From positions 35,166,328-35,230,327 of the forward strand of contig NC_068340.1 in assembly GCF_014633365.1 (NCBI RefSeq): a DNA stretch of 64,000 nucleotides, given 5' to 3'. Numbering within the stretch: the first letter of the stretch is position 1; every line of letters starts with the position of its first letter. The position numbers and the translations under genes were made by a program. Under the pieces are notes generated by a model that searched no databases, had not been told where the DNA came from, and was given only the letters and a program-made list of their open reading frames with translations. Below, piece by piece: positions 57,655-64,000 of the stretch. Source of the stretch: Diospyros lotus. Taxonomy: Eukaryota; Streptophyta; Magnoliopsida; Ericales; Ebenaceae.

Positions 57655-60600
57655 AATAATTGTCTGGTTTGTTCTGATGATGCCACGACGCAGAAATGGA
57701 GAAAGAAGAGAAGAGACGATGGGTTTAGCGTTGAAGAAGGTACGGGAAAGAGCAGAGCACAGGGCCGAAGAAGAAGAAGAAGAAGAAGGAGGAAGAGGAG
57801 GCGATGGAGGTTCGAAGTTTTGACCTTGAACCTGTAGAAGACAAATACTTGTTTGATCTTTCTACGTTGTTAATTCCAGGAAGGAAGAGATACCGGTCAA
57901 ATATAGCGAGCCTGCCTGCGGCTGCGGCTGCAACTTCTCGATGCCATATGACAAATGCCCATATTTCCCCGTCATTTTTTTTTATTTTTTTTTGTGATTT
58001 CATTTTATTTAAATACTAGTTTAAAAAATTGGGCCAAGATTCGCTCCGTAAGTGCAAACGAAAATTACAATATTCTTTGTGACTAAGTTTCACATTTTTT
58101 ATTTTTTTTTACAAAAATGAGTTATGCTTATAGAGTATTTTTCACGAATGTCTTAATTCATATATTTTTTAATATAAATATAAATATTCAATCAAAGAAA
58201 CGTAAAGGGATTTTAGTTCATAATCTCATAGTACTTGTCACTAAAAAGTAATTATCATATATATATATACTTTTCCTGAAATTTATTTTTAAGACAAAAT
58301 TAAATTTTAATATTTACAAAACAAGCGACAAGTGTCAAACCAAAACAGAGAATATATATATTCCGTTGTTGTGCAACCAACTTTCTAACCACATCAGGCC
58401 TCTTTTCTTCTGCGACCTGCCTATGCATGTACGTATGTGATTTATGGGAATGGTAGTTATGGGATCCCCCGTCAACTGCAACAAACAGCTAATCGACTTC
58501 TTAAACGACAAGAAGAAACCTTGATTAAGGCGTGGGGACAGAGAGGTGCTATTGCGTGTGAAACGCGGATACCGAAACTTGCATCTAAGCACAGGATTGG
58601 GGACCATGATCGTGGCGCTTAGCGTTTCCAAATTAAATTAACGTTAGTGCTAATGATCGTAGCGGTCATGGCGGAACCGACCGGATAGAAGAATCATGTG
58701 ATCACATGCAAGCATTTTGTCGTTGCGAATCTCTTCTGCAATATATATTGATCAAAGCATAATCTATTTTTTATATACTTTAATCATATTTAACTAATAA
58801 TAATTAATATATCTGCCAAACTTATATATATATATTTTTTATGTGGAACGCACTTTAAAACAGTCAAAAAAACGAGTTTAATTTGAATAATTTCCCCTAA
58901 AACAATGATTAAAAATTTAAGAGGACTACTAAACAAACAAACACCTGTTCAAACTTTAAAGCAGCCTTTGCCACTGCTTCCTCTGTCAGCACCACGACAG
59001 CAAATGGCAGCGGTTTGAAGATTTGACCGCTCAACTGGGTTCAGTTTATTATTATAGAATTAAAGTTTAGCCTTAGATGTTGAGTAATATGTCCCTATAA
59101 TATATATAAAATAAAGAATTAAAATTACGCCAAAAAAAAAAATCAACCCAACACAGCCAACGGGCCCAACTGATCATATGCACGTTAGTATTGATTACAA
59201 AATAAAAGAAATGACAAATTCTTAATTTTAACATAAAAAATCATAATAATATAATGATAAATGAGAATGATGGTCGTATTGTTAAAAAGTATTGTATAAA
59301 AATTGTGGGATTTATTTAACAAAATTATCCTAAAATTAAATATCGTCTCGTCTGACAGGACACCCGCACGATTGCTTGCTTAACTTCAAAATGTAGGAAC
59401 TTTAAGCTGTCATCGCCCCACTCCCTCCAAGCCAGCCCAGCCAGGCTCAGTGGCTCACATGCACCCTCCCCAACCCAACCTTAATTTAAAAAAAAAAATA
59501 AATGAAATTAAAAATAGCAGCTCATCAATGGCCAATGGGACAACCAATAAGTCAAAGTCAGTTGGGGTGTTGAAATTGGCTTGAAAATTTGCGTTATGCT
59601 CCGTTTGTTTCCTTATAAAATAATTCACTCTGGAAAGAACTGATTTTTATAGAGATAATTGTTAAGAAATATATAATATATCTAGATTAATGCAACTATA
59701 TATGAAACCATTGAAAATGCCAGTCTATTGTTGGAGATATGGCAGGAATGTGTATATATAATAACAATAATTTGATTGATACAATACTTGAAACATGCTA
59801 CTGTAACTACAAAACTGAATAGGTATAACTTGATATAAATGTTACTTGACAGAAGGACCACCAATTGAAAACAGAAGAACAATAGCAGGAAAAATAGCAG
59901 TGACACTAGAAGTATTGTCTTGAAGACAGAATTTGTCCTGTACTGGTTACAAATAGACTGTGGCATTTGTCTTAACAGGATACAAAGATCGATTTCGATT
60001 AAATTACAACCACGAACAAAAATAGATTTGGTAGAACTCGTTAGACACTTACTTTCTGTGACATAATAATTAAGAATGAAAAATATACAAAGAAAAGAGA
60101 ATTCATATGCTCAAATTATGAATGATTAACAAATGAAGAATGCTCAATTATATATAACTAGCAAACACGAAATTGATAGCTAAAAAATTAATTTGATAAT
60201 TAAAATGCTTGATTTTAATTAAAAAAAATCGATATAATAAATATAAAATTGAAACCAAAAAATTAAATAAATCGATTTCAACAGTTACAAGTTAATTTTA
60301 ATAATTAAATTTGTAACATCCAAGCCCCGCACATGCACATCCTCGCTTACATTCACTCTTACGTCTATGGGAAGTCAACATCTATCAAATGCAACTAAAA
60401 AATGAAATCTATCATCAAATGCACACAATACAGGTGAAGAATTCATAATTAACCAGATTAAATGTATAAAATTGTTTTTAATCTTTTTATAAGAAAAAAA
60501 TATTTTTACTCTAGTAAACAAACTAATTGCACTCTATAGCCATTTTTATGTAAGATGTCTAAAATACTCTTAATGAGATTTAAAAATGAAGAGGTTGTAT

Positions 60601-61226
60601 TGCCTTTAACCTAATTTAGGAAAATACCCTTATCTCTTTCACAAATAATATTTTTGTAATTTCAGTGTTTGGGGTTTCAAATGGTCAAGGTTATTTTGGA
60701 GCTTTTGTGTTTTTATTTTTATTTTGAATATTTATATAAAGTGTTGGATTTAAATATTAGGTGATGAGGGGGTCAGAATTGAAAAAGTGGTTATATGATG
60801 CAAATAATTTGTTTGGATAGGTTAAAAATGTTTTTTCACATAAAATTGGTTAAAAACAAATTTACTGTTTGTAAAATGGTTAGTTTGTGCAATTTCCACC
60901 GCAATACAAAGTGCAATTTTGTTCACCCTTTGGGTGACTTTACTTTGGGGGTAAAAACGTCATTTTGGTACTCTCTCCAAATTCACTTCGTTTCTTTCTT
61001 TTCTCTCGCCACCGACACGTCAACCGCTATTGACCTTTTGCATCACCCTCTCGTCTCACCATTGTTTCGCCTTCTCTACCCATCTCGTTTCTCTTTTTGT
61101 AATGTTTTATTAGCCAATCAAATACCTTCAATTGATATTTTCCCTGTAATATAATTCTAGACAATTAAATTACTCGAAAAACATTTTCTTTCCATGTAAA
61201 TTCCATGCTTGCAACCAAACGCACTC
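57655..61226. other. Intergenic sequence, AT-rich with scattered repeats
   Basis: The first 200 bases are the promoter and 5' leader of the membrane-protein gene, with a (GAA)n run near 57767-57790. No gene was found further on. Near 60500-60590 the phrase TGCACTCTATAGCC followed by GTCTAAAATACTC recalls the left TIR of the element at 4877, without a matching partner. At 61110-61226 lies the right end of a hAT-like element (see 61227-62297). Confidence 0.45.
61110..61226. mobile_element. Right end of a truncated hAT-like element
   Basis: This segment is a direct-orientation relative of 62165-62297. Shared phrases are CAATCAAATACCTTCAATT (CAATCAAACACCTTCAATT), TTTTCCCTGTAATATAATT (TTTTCCCTATAATTTAATT) and GCTTGCAACCAAACGCACTC (TTTGCAATCAAACACACCC). 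It abuts the left end of the next copy with no intervening sequence. Confidence 0.55.
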
Positions 61227-61470
61227 TAAGGATGGGTTTGATTGCACATTTTTTTCATGAAAAATGGCTAATTTTCACTCAAATTCTACTTTTTGTAGTG
61301 TTTGATTAGCCAATTTTTTCATGCAAAATATTTTTCCACTTTGGCTCACGTGACCCTCTTTTCCTACTTTTGGTGGAATTCATTTTCTTAGGAGGGCTAA
61401 ATTTGATTTTCCATGGAAATGGAAAACCCACGCTGGACCCAATTCATTATGCTATTGGCGGTGGAAAAAT

Positions 61471-61645
61471 GCTATTGGTACACCCATTTTGTACATCTTG
61501 GGCTATATAAGAGGGTATTATGACAAAAAAAAAAACCCTCATGAGGCTCGTAGAGGCGTATGAGGCGGATGTGAGGCGCAAGGTATTTTGGTCATAATAC
61601 CCCCTTATATAGTCCAAGATGTACAAAATTAGTATACATCTAACA
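61471..61645. mobile_element. Fold-back MITE
   Basis: The left arm 61471-61524 and the right arm 61591-61645 are inverted copies. Shared text includes TTTTGTACATCTTGG, CTATATAAG and GGGTATTATGAC, giving arms of about 54 bp around a 66-bp loop that contains GAGGCGTATGAGGCGGATGT. The transcript would form a strong hairpin. Confidence 0.7.
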
Positions 61646-61652
61646 TGATTCA

Positions 61653-61860
61653 TGGGCGGTGTACTCTTCATTTTTCACGTCATTGGAGTTTGGCTTCTTC
61701 AGAGGCCTGCCAGAGAACCTCTTCCTCCTTTACGCAGCCAGCCAGATTGCCTTCCTTATAGACATTGTGGTCCGAATCTTCGTCGCCTATAGAGACTCTC
61801 ACTCTTATAGAGACTCCCATTCCTACGTCGCCTACAGAGATTCCCAAGCTCATCGCTCTC
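61653..61860 (+). pseudogene. Captured exon fragment of a SKOR/GORK-type outward K+ channel
   Basis: The frame reads WAVYSSFFTSLEFGFFRGLP and continues ENLFLLYAASQIAFLIDIVV with FVAYRDSHSY after it. In SKOR/GORK channels the S1-S2 region reads WAVYSSFFTPxEFGFFRGLPENL followed by an IAFLIDIV..FVAYRDS stretch, from memory. The likeness is strong and specific. After FVAYRDSHSY the copy degenerates: YRDSHSY is duplicated, then VAYRDSQAH, then a TA microsatellite. There is no start codon, pore or cytoplasmic domain, so it is a dead fragment inside a transposon. Confidence 0.75.
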
Positions 61861-62297
61861 TGATATATATATATATATATATCTATTTCTCATTTGTCCC
61901 ATGAAAACTGTTTCGTCTTGCACTGTTTGAAGTCTCAGTCTCTAGTTGATTTTCTTAGTTGCTTGTCTTGACTGAAGTTGTGGGTAGATTATTTTGATTA
62001 TTTTGTATATGTATATTTAATTATTTTGATATTTTGATTATTTTATGTAGTTAATTATTAATTTGTGTATTTTATTATTGATTATTTATATGTGTGTATG
62101 TGATTATTTTTATGAAAAATAATGATAATCAAACATCAAAAAGTTAGAAAAGTACAATAATTTTTAGACAAAAAATTAAGGCAATCAAACACCTTCAATT
62201 AACATTTTCCCTATAATTTAATTTTAGGCAATTCAATTGCCTATAAAATATTTTTTTCCCATACAAATTTCATATTTGCAATCAAACACACCCTAAT

Positions 62298-64000
62298 CTA
62301 AAATTTAATGATTTTTTTTGTAAATAATTATATATTTTGATCAACTTAATTAAAAATTAAAATAATAAAATCAAAACTAAAACCAAATTAATTAATTTAA
62401 TTTCAAAATTTCATTTTAATCAAATAAAGAAGAACCCAACCAAGGGTCAACTATAATGGCCTGACCCGCATGATAACATTAGGGGCTCTAATGAGATTAC
62501 TTGTCATAAATTGAGTATCTAGGGTTTATTTGGTTCGATGAATAAGACATGATAAATTGATGAATAAAATTTAATTTATGTTTATACACGTGAAATTATA
62601 AATATGATGGGTTTAGTAATCACTCAAATGCCGAATAACATAATTCTCGAGGAGTTGGGATACATTATCTAGGGGATAGAATAATAGGTGAAGTGATTAT
62701 TTTGCCCTCCAAATATAAATATTTAAAAATTCTGTAACTAAGGTATTGTGGTCAATTTTTGCATTATTCTGTATCTATCCTTACATTAACCAAATAGAAG
62801 ATATGATTCAATACAAAATATTTTGTAGTATAATTCTGTTAACTTGAAGTTTAAGACTAAAAATTTCAAAATTAAGTAATTGGACCGTCCAGGCCGATAT
62901 CGACTCTCTCTTTAGACTTAATTTTGGCTCAATCTTTGTCTCTTTTCTGGACCCAGTCTTGGTCCAACACCAATCTACCACGGCATCATTGCAATTCCAT
63001 TGGATATCCGTGCAGCCACCTTAGATTATACCCTTATTAGTGGCGAATCACATCCACATTAATGAGGATCTCATCACCACCATGCTATCACCTGAGAATC
63101 TTTGTGGTAGTCGGACAGCCAATTCCATCACCTGTAAACGCACAACGCATGCATGCAGAAGAACATCTCCTCCTTCTATATCAACCAGTTCTCTTCAGAG
63201 TCAAGATATGTTATGACCTGTTGATATACTATTTCTCCTTACTCTTTTATTCACTCAATCATTGGAGTACTTGCAGGTGTCAATCGTCCCCCGAATGGAC
63301 TCGTCGCCAGAGCGACCGTCCTCTCTTGGTGAGGAAAAAATAGTAATTAATTCTTAATTGCTTATCTTGCAGTCAAACATGACCTAAAATGTATATTAGT
63401 TAACTTGAAAATAATTATTAATAATAGGTAGTGTTGAAGGGCTGAAAGGGTAAATTTACACACAATTTTAACTTATTTATTAACAAGCATTTTTAAGATC
63501 TCTTTTAAAGTTGAGTTTTATTTAACGGTAAGTTTAATGTCACTCACGTTGAATATATATTTTTGATAAATTTAAAAACTCTTCAATTCAATTTATAGAG
63601 GAGAGCTTAAACTCAATTTGAATATTTTAATACATTAAATAAATTTATATATTTCATCAAATAATTATAATTAAAACGCAATTTAATTAATTTACCAAAT
63701 AATTTTAGTAGCCTGAAGTATGACCCTCGCAGTGCCTTCCCTACAGAACTTGGAAAATAAGAAAAGAAAGATCTGAAAAAGAAGGGATGAGAGAACGGTG
63801 AATGACAACTTTACCCCTGATGCAAATTTATGGCTCACAGAATCACATTTAACCCCCAGCAACCATTAATTGCATGCGCCACCCCCACAGGCACAGATGT
63901 GGTAAGAACTATGAAAATAAAGGAAAATCGGGGCCCCTCTGAACAAATTGCCAAACGTGAGTCCTCGCTGCTCTACGTGGAGTAGATTTTGGCATTCCTG
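62298..64000. other. Intergenic sequence at window end
   Basis: AT-rich with no supported gene. At 63277-63345 an acceptor-like CTTGCAG is followed by a short open segment (MDSSPERPSSLGEEK in its frame), too short and unrecognised to call. The last 250 bases become less AT-rich and could lead toward a gene beyond the window. Confidence 0.4.

Larger units (their letters stand above)
61227..62297. mobile_element. hAT-like element carrying a captured K+ channel fragment
   Basis: The left end AAGGATGGGTTTGATTGCA pairs with the reverse complement of the right end, TTAGGGTGTGTTTGATTGCA. Inside are a fold-back MITE (61471-61645), a captured exon fragment (61653-61860), a TA run and AT-rich DNA. There is no transposase. 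Because it abuts another right end at 61226, a clean target duplication is not visible. Confidence 0.55.

Noticed and set aside
57258..57823. Several Ser/Pro/Arg-rich frames around the membrane-protein exon 1
   Set aside because: Only the frame starting at 57654 continues through a good donor into exon 2 with conserved sequence; the rest are frame shadows.

Overview
The window is nuclear DNA from a flowering plant, probably a eudicot. Coding information lies in short exons separated by AT-rich GT-AG introns. Intergenic space is full of A/T homopolymers, microsatellites and terminal-inverted-repeat (TIR) transposons. Three of the genes encode chloroplast-targeted proteins. I cannot name the species. 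Gene identities come from reading translated exons against remembered families; no database search was run.

Seven protein-coding genes can be supported. In order: EGY2, a chloroplast membrane site-2-protease homologue (+, 13 exons, 7692-12913); the anthranilate synthase alpha subunit (+, 11 exons, 21093-28290); plastid ribosomal protein bTHXc/PSRP4 (+, 3 exons, 30870-31447); a small single-exon PH-domain protein of the AtPH1 type (-, 36816-37247); a clathrin light chain (+, 3 exons, 42970-46693); a basic Ser/Pro-rich microtubule-associated (BPP/FLO11-like) protein (-, 5 exons, 47210-53322), tail-to-tail with the clathrin gene; and an uncharacterised multi-pass membrane protein (-, at least 3 exons, about 56148-57654). 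For the six genes with introns the exon boundaries listed keep frame across every junction. The genes belong to separate processes (thylakoid proteolysis, tryptophan synthesis, plastid translation, phosphoinositide binding, endocytosis, microtubules), so this is an ordinary gene neighbourhood and not a pathway cluster. From memory, several neighbours are also adjacent in Arabidopsis (EGY2 with ASA1; ASA2 with PH1; CLC2 with At2g40070), which points to an old conserved block.

The space between genes is mostly transposon-derived. Mutator-like (MULE-type) TIR elements lie at 4877-7467 (exact 9-bp target duplication), about 15743-18982 (composite), about 37390-41075 (about 270-bp TIRs and a decayed DUF1985-like coding segment) and 41964-42856. 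hAT-like elements lie at 19064-19966, inside introns of the anthranilate synthase and clathrin genes, and at 61227-62297. The last carries a fragment of an outward-rectifying K+ channel gene. A 5S-rRNA-derived repeat lies near 2059-2300 and a probable solo LTR near 33950-35711.

The most unusual signals are: a 33-bp minisatellite with a 24-bp palindromic core that occurs only inside two separate TIR elements; three genes with a TIR element ending 110-225 bp from the start codon; a decayed N-terminus in the BPP-like gene, where the expected start is lost and an internal Met pair probably takes over; and the K+ channel exon captured by a hAT-like element.
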